A DNA stretch of 64,000 nt from Pseudomonas taeanensis MS-3 (lineage in GTDB: Bacteria > Pseudomonadota > Gammaproteobacteria > Pseudomonadales > Pseudomonadaceae), in contig NZ_AWSQ01000009.1 in NCBI RefSeq assembly GCF_000498575.2, forward strand, positions 372,001 through 436,000, written 5' to 3'. The translations under genes and the position numbers were made by a program. Below, piece after piece: positions 1-10,378 of the stretch. Under the pieces are notes generated by a model that did no database searches, was not told the DNA's origin, and worked only from the letters and a program-made list of their open reading frames with translations. Positions within the stretch are counted from its first letter, which is position 1; the number at the start of each line of letters is the position of its first letter.

Positions 1-1030
1 TGAAGCCCATGCCGCCCCAGTACTGCAGGCAGCTGTCGGTGACTTCGCGACCGAGGCGCCCGGCTTTGAGCTTGGCCATGGAGGCCAGCTTGGTGACGTC
101 CTTGCCGTTCACGTACAGCTCGGTGGCCTGGTAGACCAGGGCGCGCAGGGCTTCGATCTCGCAGGCCAGTTCGGCCATACGGAAGTGGATGACCTGGTTG
201 TCGATCAGCGCGCTGCCGAAGGTCTTGCGCTCCTTGCAGTACTCGATGGTGGCGTCGACGCAGTGCTCCAGGCCCTTGAGCATGTTGGCTGCGCCGAACA
301 GGCGTTCTTCCTGGAACTGCAGCATCTGCATCATGAAACCGGTGCCTTCGTGGCCGATGCGGTTGCGTTGCGGCACGCGGACGTTGTCGAGGAATACCTG
401 GGCGGTCTCCGAGCTGCGCATGCCGAGCTTGTCCAGGTGCGGGCTGACGCTGATGCCCGGGCTGTTCATCGGCACCACGATTAGCGACTTGTTGACGTGC
501 GGCTTGTCGTCGCTGGTGTTGGCCAGCAGGCACATGAAGTCGGCGGAGGGCGAGTTGGTGATCCACATCTTGCTGCCGTTGATCACATAGTCGTCGCCGT
601 CTTTCCTGGCCAGGGTTTTCAGCCCGGCGACGTCGGAGCCGGCGCCCACTTCGGAAACGCCAATGCAGCCGACCATCTCGCCGCTGATGGCCGGGCGCAG
701 GAATTCATCGCGCAGTTCGTCGGAACCGAAGCGCGCCAGCGCCGGGGTGCACATGTCGGTCTGCACGCCGATCGACATGGGGATGCCGCCGCAATGAATA
801 GTGCCGAATTCCTCGGCGGCGACGATCGAGTAGCTGTAGTCCAGGCCCATGCCGCCGAACTGCTCCGGCTTTGAGATGCCCAGCAGACCCAGCTCGCCGG
901 CCTTCTTGAAGATGTCGTGGATCGGGAAGCGACCGGCCTTCTCCCATTCATCGACGTGCGGGTTGATTTCCTTGTCGACAAAGTTGCGCACGGTACGCCG
1001 CAGTTCTTCGTGTTCCTGGGTAAAGATCAT
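1..1030 (-). CDS. atuD: Citronellyl-CoA dehydrogenase AtuD (partial, 3' end outside window)
   Basis: The start codon is at 1030 with a GGGAGA ribosome site just upstream; 343 codons are visible and the C-terminus lies off the left edge. The protein has the acyl-CoA dehydrogenase fold: an N-terminal helical domain, a middle FAD-contacting segment (CIGVSEVGAGSDVAGL, then KMWITNS) and the C-terminal helical domain up to QYWGGMGF at the edge. The family oxidises acyl-CoA thioesters at C2-C3 using FAD. The assignment to citronellyl-CoA rests on position next to atuC, atuB, atuA and divergent atuR, the acyclic terpene utilisation order. A repeat element (1053-1130) lies in the gap to atuC. From sequence alone a generic acyl-CoA dehydrogenase cannot be excluded. 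Confidence 0.85.
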   Translation of the reverse strand, partial: MIFTQEHEELRRTVRNFVDKEINPHVDEWEKAGRFPIHDIFKKAGELGLLGISKPEQFGGMGLDYSYSIVAAEEFGTIHCGGIPMSIGVQTDMCTPALARFGSDELRDEFLRPAISGEMVGCIGVSEVGAGSDVAGLKTLARKDGDDYVINGSKMWITNSPSADFMCLLANTSDDKPHVNKSLIVVPMNSPGISVSPHLDKLGMRSSETAQVFLDNVRVPQRNRIGHEGTGFMMQMLQFQEERLFGAANMLKGLEHCVDATIEYCKERKTFGSALIDNQVIHFRMAELACEIEALRALVYQATELYVNGKDVTKLASMAKLKAGRLGREVTDSCLQYWGGMGF

Positions 1031-1052
1031 CTTCTTATTCTCCCGATCTTAC

Positions 1053-1130
1053 GTAGGCTGGGTAGCGGCGTTTTGATGCCGAAACCCAGTGGGTTACACA
1101 GCGCTGGGTTTCGCTTCGCTCTACCCAGCC
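1053..1130. repeat. Interspersed repeat, GTAGGCTGGGTAG family, copy 1
   Basis: This fills the atuC-atuD gap. It starts GTAGGCTGGGTAG, carries GAAACCCAG in the middle and ends GCTGGGTTTCGC then CTCTACCCAGCC, so its two halves are inverted copies. Closely similar copies occur at 62239-62321 and, in part, at 39662-39700, 39815-39853 and 57233-57287. Such paired inverted repeats are typical of REP/BIME-like elements. It could fold in the atu mRNA between the two genes. Confidence 0.75.
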
Positions 1131-1143
1131 GACGATTTAGAAA

Positions 1144-2760
1144 TCAAAATCTTGCCACGCCGAAGCTGTTGGCTTTCAGCGGGCGCATGTCTGCTTCGGC
1201 ACAGATATCCAGCAGGTAACCGAGTAGTTTGCGCGTGTCGCGTGGGTCGATCAGACCGTCGTCCCACAGGCTGGCGGTGCCGTACAGCGCGCCGGACTGG
1301 CTGTCGAGCTTCTGCGCGGTGACGTTCTCCAGCATGTCGAGCATCTGCGGATCTGCCTGCTTGCCTTGCTTGGCGTGTTTCTCCTCGGTGACGATGCGCA
1401 ACACCTTGCCGGCCTGGGCGCCGCCCATCACCGCGGTCTTGCTGTTCGGCCAGGCGAAGATGAAGCGCGGGTCGAGGCCGCGGCCGCACATGGCGTAGTT
1501 GCCGGCGCCGTAGGAACCGCCGACCACTATGGTCAGCTTGGCCACGCGAGCATTGGCCACCGCCTGGATCATCTTCGAGCCGTGCTTGATCACCCCTTGC
1601 TGTTCCGACTCGGTGCCGACCATGAAGCCGGTGGTGTTGTGGAAGAACAAAATCGGCGTGTTGCTCTGGTCGCACAGTTGGATGAATTGCGCGGCCTTCG
1701 CCGCCCCTTGCGGGGTGATCGGGCCGTTATTACCGATAAAGCCGCAGGACTGGCCTTCGATCCGCAGGTGACCGCAGATGGTCTGGTTGTCGAACTCGTT
1801 CTTGAAGTCGAGAAATTCGGAGCCGTCGGCGATGCGCGCGATGATCTCGCGCACGTCGTAGGGCTTCTTGGCGTCGGCGGGCACCAGGCCGAGCAGTTCG
1901 TCGGCCGGGTATAACGGCTCGCGGTAGCCGGGCTTGACCCGTGTCGGCAGTTGGGCATTCCACGGCAGCATGGCGACTATCTCGCGGGCGATGCGCACGC
2001 CGTCGGCGTCGTTTTCCGCCAGGTATTCGGCAGTGCCGGCGACCTGGGCGTGCATCTCGGCGCCACCCAGTTGTTCATCGGTGGCGACCTCGCCGGTGGC
2101 GGCCTTGAGCAGCGGTGGCCCGGCGAGAAACATCTTGGCCTTGCCGCGCACCACCACCACGTAGTCCGACAGCCCCGGCTGATAAGCCCCGCCGGCGGTG
2201 CTGGAGCCATGCACCACGGTGATCTGCGGCAGGCCCATGGCCGACATGCGCGCCTGATTGGCAAAGCCACGTGCGCCTTCGACGAAGATTTCCGCCGCGT
2301 AGTTGAGGTTGGCGCCGCCGCTTTCGGCCAGTGTCACCACCGGCAGCTTGTTGTCGAAGGCGATCTGCTGCAGGCGCAGGGTTTTCTTCAGGCCGCTGGG
2401 TGAAATGGTGCCGCCCTTGATCGCGCTGTTGCTGGCATTGATCAGGCAACGCACCCCGGCGATGTAGCCGATGCCGGAGATGATGCCGCCGCCGGCCTGG
2501 GTGCCGTCCTTGTCGTCGTGCAGCTTGTAGCCGGCCAGCGAGGACAGTTCGAGGAAGGGCGCGCCAGCGTCGAGCAGCAGGTTGAGGCGTTCACGCGGCA
2601 GCAACTGGCCGCGCTTGTCGAACTTGGCCTTGGCCTCGCAGGCCTTGTGCAGGCACTGCTGTTCGACTTCGCGAAAGCTAGCCACGGCGGTCAGCATGGC
2701 TTGGCGATTCTTCGCGAAGTCTGGGCTGTGTACGTCGATCTCGGACTGGATCACCGGCAT
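1144..2760 (-). CDS. atuC: Geranyl-CoA carboxylase beta subunit (carboxyltransferase) AtuC
   Basis: At 538 residues this is a full-length biotin-dependent carboxyltransferase subunit of the methylcrotonyl/geranyl-CoA carboxylase type. Visible hallmarks are LLDAGAPFLELSSLAGY, SGIGYIAGVRCLINASN, ESGGANLNYAAE, GSSTAGGAYQPGLSDY and, in the second half, FFHNTTGFMVGTESEQQG and GGSYGAGNYAMCGRG, which form the two acyl-CoA/carboxybiotin oxyanion sites. With the biotinylated alpha subunit (atuF, not in the window) it would carboxylate cis-geranyl-CoA in the cytoplasm. It starts 3 bases after the atuB stop, with an AGAGGA site inside the end of atuB, so the two are co-translated. The closest alternative is liuB (methylcrotonyl-CoA carboxylase); the atuA, atuB, atuD and atuR neighbours argue for atuC. 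Confidence 0.88.
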   Translation of the reverse strand: MPVIQSEIDVHSPDFAKNRQAMLTAVASFREVEQQCLHKACEAKAKFDKRGQLLPRERLNLLLDAGAPFLELSSLAGYKLHDDKDGTQAGGGIISGIGYIAGVRCLINASNSAIKGGTISPSGLKKTLRLQQIAFDNKLPVVTLAESGGANLNYAAEIFVEGARGFANQARMSAMGLPQITVVHGSSTAGGAYQPGLSDYVVVVRGKAKMFLAGPPLLKAATGEVATDEQLGGAEMHAQVAGTAEYLAENDADGVRIAREIVAMLPWNAQLPTRVKPGYREPLYPADELLGLVPADAKKPYDVREIIARIADGSEFLDFKNEFDNQTICGHLRIEGQSCGFIGNNGPITPQGAAKAAQFIQLCDQSNTPILFFHNTTGFMVGTESEQQGVIKHGSKMIQAVANARVAKLTIVVGGSYGAGNYAMCGRGLDPRFIFAWPNSKTAVMGGAQAGKVLRIVTEEKHAKQGKQADPQMLDMLENVTAQKLDSQSGALYGTASLWDDGLIDPRDTRKLLGYLLDICAEADMRPLKANSFGVARF

Positions 2761-2763
2761 CGC

Positions 2764-3642
2764 TTATTCCTCTTGTTCTTTCAGCACATCGGGCAGATAG
2801 GCCCGATGGAAGCCGTTGTAGGACTTGCTCAGCCCAGGAGTCGCCTTGAACAGGGGGAAGGCCCGGCTGCCCTGGCTGGCGGCGCCGTCGATGCGGATGC
2901 AGTTGCCGCTGATAAATGCGGCGCCCGGCGACAGCAAAAAGACAATGGCGGCGGAGACTTCCGATTCGCTGCCGATGCGCTTGAGCGGCACATGCTCGCG
3001 CAGGGTCGGGATCACCGCCTTGAACGCCCCTTCATAGGTGTCCATGCCGCTGGAAGCGATCCAGCCCGGAGCCACCGCATTGACCCGTACTCCGGCATGG
3101 CCCCACTCGACGGCGGCGGTCTTGGTGAGGTTTTCCATGCCGGCGCGCGCCGCGCCGGAGTGGCCCATGCCGGGCATGCCGCCCCACATGTCGGCGAGCA
3201 TGTTGACGATGCTGCCGCCGGTCTTGCTCATGCTCTGGTTGAATACTTCGCGGGCCACCAGAAAGCCACCGACCAGGTTGGTGCGCACCACGGTCTCGAA
3301 GCCTTTCTGGGTGATCGAGGCGAGCGGTGCGGGGTACTGACCGCCGGCGTTGTTGACCAGGTGATGAATCGGTCCATGTTCGGCGACAACCTGCGCGACC
3401 ATGGCCTTTACTGCGTCCTCGTCACGAATGTCGCAGACCTGGAAACTGGCTTGGCCGCCATCCTCGATGATTTCGCTGCAGGCCTTTTCCAATTTCTCCA
3501 GCTTGCGCCCGACCAGTACCACATGAGCGCCCAGGGCCGCCAATTCATGGGCGGTGCAACGACCGATACCGCTACCGCCACCGGTGACCAGGATGATCTG
3601 GCCTGCGAACAGGCCGGGTTTGAAGTTGGAGTCGTATGCCAT
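2764..3642 (-). CDS. atuB: Short-chain dehydrogenase AtuB
   Basis: This 292-residue SDR has the TGGGSGIGR cofactor motif near residue 20, NNAGG at about 97, and a Rossmann C-terminus ending in a long tail. The usual Tyr-x3-Lys catalytic pair is replaced: after the Ser strand the sequence reads HSGAARAGMENLTKTAAVEWG, the 2,4-dienoyl-CoA reductase-like pattern in which Tyr is absent. AtuB of the acyclic terpene cluster is regarded as an oxidoreductase acting on citronellol/geraniol pathway intermediates. It has a clear GAGGAG ribosome site before ATG 3642. It lies between atuA and atuC; a REP pair separates it from atuA. Substrate identity is inferred from context only. Confidence 0.82.
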   Translation of the reverse strand: MAYDSNFKPGLFAGQIILVTGGGSGIGRCTAHELAALGAHVVLVGRKLEKLEKACSEIIEDGGQASFQVCDIRDEDAVKAMVAQVVAEHGPIHHLVNNAGGQYPAPLASITQKGFETVVRTNLVGGFLVAREVFNQSMSKTGGSIVNMLADMWGGMPGMGHSGAARAGMENLTKTAAVEWGHAGVRVNAVAPGWIASSGMDTYEGAFKAVIPTLREHVPLKRIGSESEVSAAIVFLLSPGAAFISGNCIRIDGAASQGSRAFPLFKATPGLSKSYNGFHRAYLPDVLKEQEE

Positions 3643-3679
3643 GGTTGTTCTGCTCCTCGTTGCGCCTGCATTTGTTCTG

Positions 3680-3740
3680 GTAGGCGCCAGCTTGCTGGCG
3701 ATGCTTCATGCGTTGTGGCTGATCGCGAGCAAGCTCGCTC

Positions 3741-3744
<4 letters not shown>
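3680..3744. repeat. REP doublet (REPIN-like) between atuB and atuA
   Basis: GTAGGCGCCAGCTTGCTGGC (from 3680) and the inverted ATCGCGAGCAAGCTCGCTCC (from 3722, ending at 3744) are two copies of the common Pseudomonas REP of type GTAGGAGCGAGCTTGCTCGC, facing each other with a 19-base linker. The outer end of the second copy supplies the TAG stop codon of atuA. In the mRNA the pair would form a long hairpin between atuA and atuB and may stabilise the upstream message or dampen read-through. Confidence 0.85.
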
Positions 3745-5522
<1,778 letters not shown>

Positions 5523-5563
5523 GGGAGGGGTCCGTAACACGCTGAGAAGATAAATCAGAGGCT

Positions 5564-5581
5564 ACCAAGCAAGCGCTTGGT
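5564..5581. promoter_or_regulatory. AtuR operator 1 (candidate)
   Basis: ACCAAGCAAGCGCTTGGT is a near-perfect palindrome with arms CCAAGC and GCTTGG around a 4-base spacer. It lies about 42 bases ahead of the atuA start, a repressing position. TetR-type AtuR is known to bind two inverted repeats in the atuA-atuR gap of P. aeruginosa. Binding here is inferred. Confidence 0.75.
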
Positions 5582-5621
5582 TGAAAAGTGCGAAGTGAGG
5601 GTGATTTGGCCAAAATAGCGC

Positions 5622-5638
5622 CCAAGCGCTTGCTTGGT
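5622..5638. promoter_or_regulatory. AtuR operator 2 (candidate)
   Basis: CCAAGCGCTTGCTTGGT is the exact reverse complement of the first 17 bases of operator 1, centred 57 bp away. A degenerate third site, CCAAGCACTTG, starts at 5671. Two matching sites in a divergent promoter region fit a shared repressor acting on both atuA and atuR. Confidence 0.75.
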
Positions 5639-5762
5639 GCCTTGCTGAAGCATAAATTTCACCAATTACGCCAAGCACTTGCCGGACCTTTCAGAGCTGC
5701 TGCTCAGGTGCGGTGATCTGCGGATTGCTCATAGATAACAAAAACAGGGGAGAACGATCTGC

Positions 5763-6386
5763 GTGGATGATCAACAGGCACAGGCGGTGTTGCACGAGCT
5801 GGTGAGCAGTGGCTTGATCACCGACCCAGACAGCGCCCGGGGCAAGCTGCTACAGACCGCGGCGCATCTATTTCGTAGCAAGGGTTACGAGCGCACCACG
5901 GTGCGCGATCTGGCCAGTGCGGTGGGTATTCAGTCGGGCAGCATCTTTCATCACTTCAAGAGCAAGGATGAGATCCTGCGCTCGGTAATGGAGCAGACCA
6001 TTCGCTACAACACGGCGTTGATGCAGGCCTCTCTGGCCGAGGCGAGCAGTCTGCGAGAGCGGGTACTGGCACTGATTCGCTGCGAGCTACAATCAATCAT
6101 GGGCGGTACTGGCGAGGCGATGGCCGTGCTGGTCTATGAGTGGCGCTCACTTTCGGCAGAGGGACAGGCGTTCATTCTTGAGCTGCGTGATCGCTATGAG
6201 CAGCTGTGGCTCGATGTGCTCAACGAGGCCAGGGCTGAGGGCTATTTCAACGCCGATCCATTTATCCTGCGCCGCTTTCTTACCGGTGCGCTGAGCTGGA
6301 CCACTACCTGGTTTCGCCCTGAGGGCCCGATGAGCCTGGATCAACTGGCCGAAGAAGCGCTATCACTGGTGCTCAAGGAAGTTTGA
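5763..6386 (+). CDS. atuR: TetR-family repressor AtuR
   Basis: This 207-residue regulator begins with GTG at 5763 after an AGGGGAGA ribosome site. Residues about 22-70 are a TetR helix-turn-helix (LFRSKGYERTTVRDLASAVG, then SGSIFHHFKSKDEIL); the rest is the helical ligand-binding and dimer domain. It is divergent from atuABCD with two matching palindromes in between, so it is the likely repressor of terpene catabolism and of itself. The inducer in the known system is a pathway acyl-CoA; that is not visible here. Confidence 0.85.
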   Translation: MDDQQAQAVLHELVSSGLITDPDSARGKLLQTAAHLFRSKGYERTTVRDLASAVGIQSGSIFHHFKSKDEILRSVMEQTIRYNTALMQASLAEASSLRERVLALIRCELQSIMGGTGEAMAVLVYEWRSLSAEGQAFILELRDRYEQLWLDVLNEARAEGYFNADPFILRRFLTGALSWTTTWFRPEGPMSLDQLAEEALSLVLKEV

Positions 6387-6499
6387 ATATAATCAGCTAG
6401 GCTAAGGTGGCCTTTTGATACTATGCGCGCAACAAGGATGTGTACGCCCAGCCAATACAGGGAGCAAACTGCGGTTTTGTTCGCTATGAGGTGTGCCGT

Positions 6500-7282
6500 T
6501 TGAGCCGGTTATTCAAGGGACTGCTGTTTGCGTTATCTCTGCTGGCGGGGCTTCCCGCAGTGGCTGAGCAGCGTGTGCAGGTCGGCGCTTACCATTTCCC
6601 TCCTTATGCGGTGAAACCGGAAAGCCTCAAGCCTGGGGGGGTGCTCCCGGAGCTGTTGGCGGCATTGAATCGGCTACAAGACGACTATCGGTTCGTGCTG
6701 GTGCCGACCTCGGTGACCCGTCGCTACCGAGATATGGAGAGCGGTCGTTTCGACATGATGTTATTCGAGTCACCCGGTTGGGGTTGGCAAGACACACCAC
6801 ACACCGCCCTCGATTTGCACATCGAAGATGCCGAAGTCTATGTCGCGCGCGCCGAGTCTGGGCGCGATGAAGGTTATTTCGAGCAGCTCAAGGGCAAACG
6901 ACTGGCACTCTACAGTGGCTATCACTACGGATTTGCCGGCTTCAATGCCGATCAGCAGTACCTCACCCAGGAATTTGATGCGGTACTCACCTATTCACAT
7001 GACAGCAATCTGACCATGCTCTTGCGTGGGCGGGCGGATATTGCGGTGATTACCCGCTCCTATTTGCAGATCTATCAGGATCGCTACCCTGAGCGAAACT
7101 CGGATCTGCTGGTGTCGCAGCGGGTCGATCAAGTTTATAAGCACCATGCATTGTTTAGCCCCGAGTCGTCCCTGACGCCCGAAGTCTTCGCTGGCTTACT
7201 CCTGGCGCTCAACCGCGACGGGCAGCTGGATGCGTTGCTCAACCGTTATCATTTGATGGTGCCAGGTTCGCCAGGTGACTAG
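6500..7282 (+). CDS. Periplasmic solute-binding protein (SBP family 3), copy 1
   Basis: This is about 260 residues with a signal peptide (SRLFKGLLFALSLLAGLPAVA, cleaved before EQRVQVG). The mature part has the family 3 extracellular solute-binding layout: FPPYAVKPE at the first strand, GVLPELLAAL, SGRFDMMLFE, GKRLALYSGYHYGFAGFN and RGRADIAVITRSY. I favour TTG 6500 because GAGGTG lies 6 bases upstream; GTG 6440 or 6491 are alternatives. The next gene is a clear paralogue. No permease or ATPase gene accompanies either, so ligand and partner are unknown; some members of this family are stand-alone or feed sensors. Confidence 0.78.
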   Translation: MSRLFKGLLFALSLLAGLPAVAEQRVQVGAYHFPPYAVKPESLKPGGVLPELLAALNRLQDDYRFVLVPTSVTRRYRDMESGRFDMMLFESPGWGWQDTPHTALDLHIEDAEVYVARAESGRDEGYFEQLKGKRLALYSGYHYGFAGFNADQQYLTQEFDAVLTYSHDSNLTMLLRGRADIAVITRSYLQIYQDRYPERNSDLLVSQRVDQVYKHHALFSPESSLTPEVFAGLLLALNRDGQLDALLNRYHLMVPGSPGD

Positions 7283-7359
7283 CGGCGCTGGTTGGTCGGG
7301 TTGCCTGACTTAGGCCGGCTTTAATGCAGCAAGGAAATGCTGAGGGGGCGTCGTTAGCT

Positions 7360-8169
7360 ATGCGTAGAGTATTGAGCGCTTGGCCATTGTTGTTGAGCCT
7401 GTTGCTGGCGGGGCCGCTTGCTGCCGAGCAAACGGTGCGTGTCGGTAGCGTGTATTTTCCGCCTTATGTGTTCAAGCCTGAACAGTCGCAGGGCGCCGCT
7501 CTATTGCCTCAGCTACTCGATGCGCTGAATCGGCAGCAGGCTGATTTTCACTTTGTCACCCACCCGACCTCGATTCCACGCCGCTACCGTGACTTCGAGC
7601 AGGGACGCATCGACCTGGCGATCTTCGAGAATCCAGCCTGGGGCTGGCAGCCCATCGCGCATAGCGTCGTCGACATGGGCCTGGAAGACTCGGAAGTGTT
7701 TGTCGCCCGGGCTCGGCCAGGACGCCAGCAAGACTACTTCAGCACGCTGGGCGGCAAGCGCCTGGCGCTGTTCAGCGGTTATCACTACGCCTTCGCCGGC
7801 TTCAACGCCGAACCCGAGTTTCTCCGTACGGCCTTCAATGCCAGCCTGAGCTATTCGCATGACAGCAACCTGCTGATGGTGCTGCATGGACGGGCGGACA
7901 TCGCCTTGGTGACTCGCTCGTATATCGGCGATTTCCTCCGGCGGCATCGACAATACAGTGGACAGCTGCTGATCTCGGAACGAGTCGACCAGCGCTATCT
8001 GCACCATGTGTTGATACGTCCCGGTTCACCCATAAGTGCCGAGCAGTTCGCCGGATTGTTGGAGCAGCTACGGCAGAATGGTCAGTTGGCCGACATCTTC
8101 GGTCGCTATCAGATAGTGGTTAAGTCAGGCGCAGTGGATAGCTCAATAACAGCAGATGCAGCAGATTGA
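7360..8169 (+). CDS. Periplasmic solute-binding protein (SBP family 3), copy 2
   Basis: This 269-residue paralogue of the upstream gene has the signal peptide RRVLSAWPLLLSLLLAGPLA ending at AEQTVRVGSVYFPPYVFKPE, and shares SGYHYAFAGFN, YSHDSNLLMVLHGRADIALVTRSY and SERVDQRYLHH with copy 1. ATG 7360 is preferred, with GAGGGGG upstream; ATG 7324 is in frame. The last 16 codons run antiparallel into the 3' end of the CPBP gene (8120-8169), and that tail (SGAVDSSITADAAD) is not shared with copy 1. The pair looks like a tandem duplication. No transporter partner is adjacent. Confidence 0.78.
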   Translation: MRRVLSAWPLLLSLLLAGPLAAEQTVRVGSVYFPPYVFKPEQSQGAALLPQLLDALNRQQADFHFVTHPTSIPRRYRDFEQGRIDLAIFENPAWGWQPIAHSVVDMGLEDSEVFVARARPGRQQDYFSTLGGKRLALFSGYHYAFAGFNAEPEFLRTAFNASLSYSHDSNLLMVLHGRADIALVTRSYIGDFLRRHRQYSGQLLISERVDQRYLHHVLIRPGSPISAEQFAGLLEQLRQNGQLADIFGRYQIVVKSGAVDSSITADAAD

Positions 8170-8887
8170 CCGTTGCATGCAGGACTACTGCCAGGCTCAG
8201 GCGGCCACTGTAGTGAAAGGTCAGGCCATAGCCCAGGCCGGCCACTCCGGCGACCAGGGCGAATAATGGACTGAATGGCGCATGCACGGCGCCGAATAGT
8301 AGCGCCGTCAGCGCTATCCCGGGCCAAGCACCGAGCCAGGCGATCAGGCGGGGTTGCAGCAGTCCACGAAACAGCAGCTCTTCGGCCAGCACCGTGACAC
8401 CCAGATTGACCGCCAACCAGAGCCACAGGCCTGGCGGCCATTTCGGTTGCCAGGCGACCACGCCCAGTTGCACGGCCAGCAATGGCACGCCGATCAGCGT
8501 CAGTAGCATCGCAGCCCCTAGCTTAAGCGGCTGCAGCTGATTAAACGGTGAGCGATCTTGGCCCAGCCACCAGGCTAGCAAGGTCAAGCCAAGCAGCAGT
8601 TTGTCCCACGACAGACGCAAGGCATAGGGTGGCGCATCGACGCTGATCTGGCGGGCCGGCCACAGTTGCCATGGGCTGAAGCCGGGCAGCAGATGCGCGG
8701 CGAGGGCAATGCAGGCGAGCAGGCTGAGGCCCAGCCAGAGACCGTTGGACAGGTATTTTTCGCCGACTAGCAACAGGGCGATAAACGTGGCTCCGATGAA
8801 CAGGCCAATAGGTTGAACGAATCCCGAAGCAAGCCCGGCTCCCAGGGCTAGTGCCGGTAGTAGAAAACGCATGGTGGGCAGCGGCAT
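8120..8887 (-). CDS. CPBP-family intramembrane metalloprotease
   Basis: This 255-residue protein has about eight membrane segments and the three CPBP (CAAX protease/bacteriocin-processing) motifs: EELLFR at residues 169-174, FGAVHA with His202, and HATVN with His237 and Asn241. The conserved Glu and His residues are expected to hold the catalytic zinc in the membrane. GGGAGG before ATG 8887 supports the start. Substrate is unknown. It converges on, and overlaps by 50 bp, the preceding solute-binding gene. Confidence 0.85.
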   Translation of the reverse strand: MPLPTMRFLLPALALGAGLASGFVQPIGLFIGATFIALLLVGEKYLSNGLWLGLSLLACIALAAHLLPGFSPWQLWPARQISVDAPPYALRLSWDKLLLGLTLLAWWLGQDRSPFNQLQPLKLGAAMLLTLIGVPLLAVQLGVVAWQPKWPPGLWLWLAVNLGVTVLAEELLFRGLLQPRLIAWLGAWPGIALTALLFGAVHAPFSPLFALVAGVAGLGYGLTFHYSGRLSLAVVLHATVNLLHLLLLSYPLRLT

Positions 8888-8953
8888 GACACCTCCCTGT
8901 GCGGCGCGCAGTGCAGCGGCTGGGTTTCTCTGGCTGCGGTGTGGCGTTCGGGG

Positions 8954-10378
8954 TTATTGGAAATAGCGTTGCAGTAACTGCGGGTCATCGAAGTGGGCGC
9001 GGCCAATAAAGGCCGTGGCATGCCGACCCCACTGGCGCATTGCGCCGGCGGAGCGTACCCCGGAAGGCCACAGCAGCCAGCGTTCCAGGCGCTCACTGCC
9101 GGGCACCAGGCCATCGCTGGCATAGAGACTGCGTTGCCCTTGCGGGTGGGGCAGTTGGCGCAGGTCATTGAGTGCCGTGCGCTGATAGGTCACCGAGGGA
9201 TAGGGCGAGCGTCGTCCATCGATCCACTGCAGGCGATGTTCGCCCGCGCTCAGCCAGAGCGTCGGTGCCTGCTCGCCGTTGAGCGTCAGGCGTTGCGCCA
9301 GGCGCTGCTCTTCGCCAGCCGGTTGGCGGAAGCGCAGCGCCGAGTCGGCCGGCAAGTAGAAGCCGTGCCAGCAACCGCAGGGGTGGATGCTGTCATACAA
9401 CACTGCATTGCCGTTGCGGTCGAGGGTCACCCGCCAGAGCAGGCCGTCCAGCTCGCCGCCGTACAAATCCAGGGGCTGGGGTTTGGGGCGCTGGCTGAAC
9501 CAGAATTGGTAGATCAGCTGCAGGTGCCAGCGACCATTCAATTGGCTCCAGCTGGTGTGCTGGTAGAGACGTGTTTGCAGTGGATTGAAGTCACGCGCGC
9601 CTACATTGTCGTAGCGCGGGCTGCCGATGCGGTCGTTGCGGCTGGCCTGCTCGATCTTCAGCCAGGGTGCGTGGCGGGCGAAGAGTGCCTCGAGTTGTTC
9701 TGCATCCGCCTGCGGCAAGCCCAATGCATCTTCGTGCAGCGTTATAGGCTGTTGCGCGACTGGGGTTGTTGGCACCGGCTGATAGCCCAGCCAGTGGGGG
9801 GTGTCCTTGGGCGCTATGACATCGGCGGCAGCGCGCTGCCAAGCGGCAATAAGACTGCGGTAGAGGGGCTTGAACAGGGGGTAGAGGCCAAATGTGCGGG
9901 CGCCGTCGCGGTAGTCATCGGGCATTTGCGCGGCGTCGACTGCGCGGGCGAAAGCCGCAGGATCATCGGTCAGGCGCTCGATCTGCGTTTGGCGGCACTG
10001 CTTGAGGGCGGTCTGCCGAGGGGCGCTGAGCCAGAGCTGCTGTGGCCTGGGCGCCAACTGGGCGATTTCGATCCGGCTGGCTTCGGCATCGTGCTCGGCC
10101 AGACGTTGCAGCCACAAACGCCGCTGCTCCGGGCTGTGCAGGCTGGGTCCGAGGGTCGCCAGAATTCTATCGCTGCGCAGGCCGGGAAAACCTTGCAGGG
10201 GATGGTACTGGGCGTCCCTGTGAGTCTCGGTGGCGGACTGCATGTCACTGAATAGTGCCACGCAGGCGTCGACTGGCACGGGCTTCAACTGTGTGCAGCC
10301 CGTCACCAAGCTAACCAGCAGGCTAGCGCTCGCGAGCGTCCTTAGCGTCTTGGGCTTCCATCTCGACTTTGCGTTCAC
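8954..10378 (-). CDS. Conserved lipoprotein of unknown function
   Basis: This 474-residue protein starts at GTG 10378 with a basic N-terminus (KSRWKPKTLRT), a hydrophobic stretch and a lipobox LVTGC near residue 28, so it should be lipidated and anchored in the envelope. I recognise no catalytic domain. A C-terminal half segment has DSIHPCGCWHGFYLPAD with paired cysteines and several Tyr/Trp-rich stretches. The gene begins inside the DUF2897 gene (56-bp same-strand overlap), which suggests translational coupling. Function cannot be stated. Confidence 0.72.
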   Translation of the reverse strand: MNAKSRWKPKTLRTLASASLLVSLVTGCTQLKPVPVDACVALFSDMQSATETHRDAQYHPLQGFPGLRSDRILATLGPSLHSPEQRRLWLQRLAEHDAEASRIEIAQLAPRPQQLWLSAPRQTALKQCRQTQIERLTDDPAAFARAVDAAQMPDDYRDGARTFGLYPLFKPLYRSLIAAWQRAAADVIAPKDTPHWLGYQPVPTTPVAQQPITLHEDALGLPQADAEQLEALFARHAPWLKIEQASRNDRIGSPRYDNVGARDFNPLQTRLYQHTSWSQLNGRWHLQLIYQFWFSQRPKPQPLDLYGGELDGLLWRVTLDRNGNAVLYDSIHPCGCWHGFYLPADSALRFRQPAGEEQRLAQRLTLNGEQAPTLWLSAGEHRLQWIDGRRSPYPSVTYQRTALNDLRQLPHPQGQRSLYASDGLVPGSERLERWLLWPSGVRSAGAMRQWGRHATAFIGRAHFDDPQLLQRYFQ

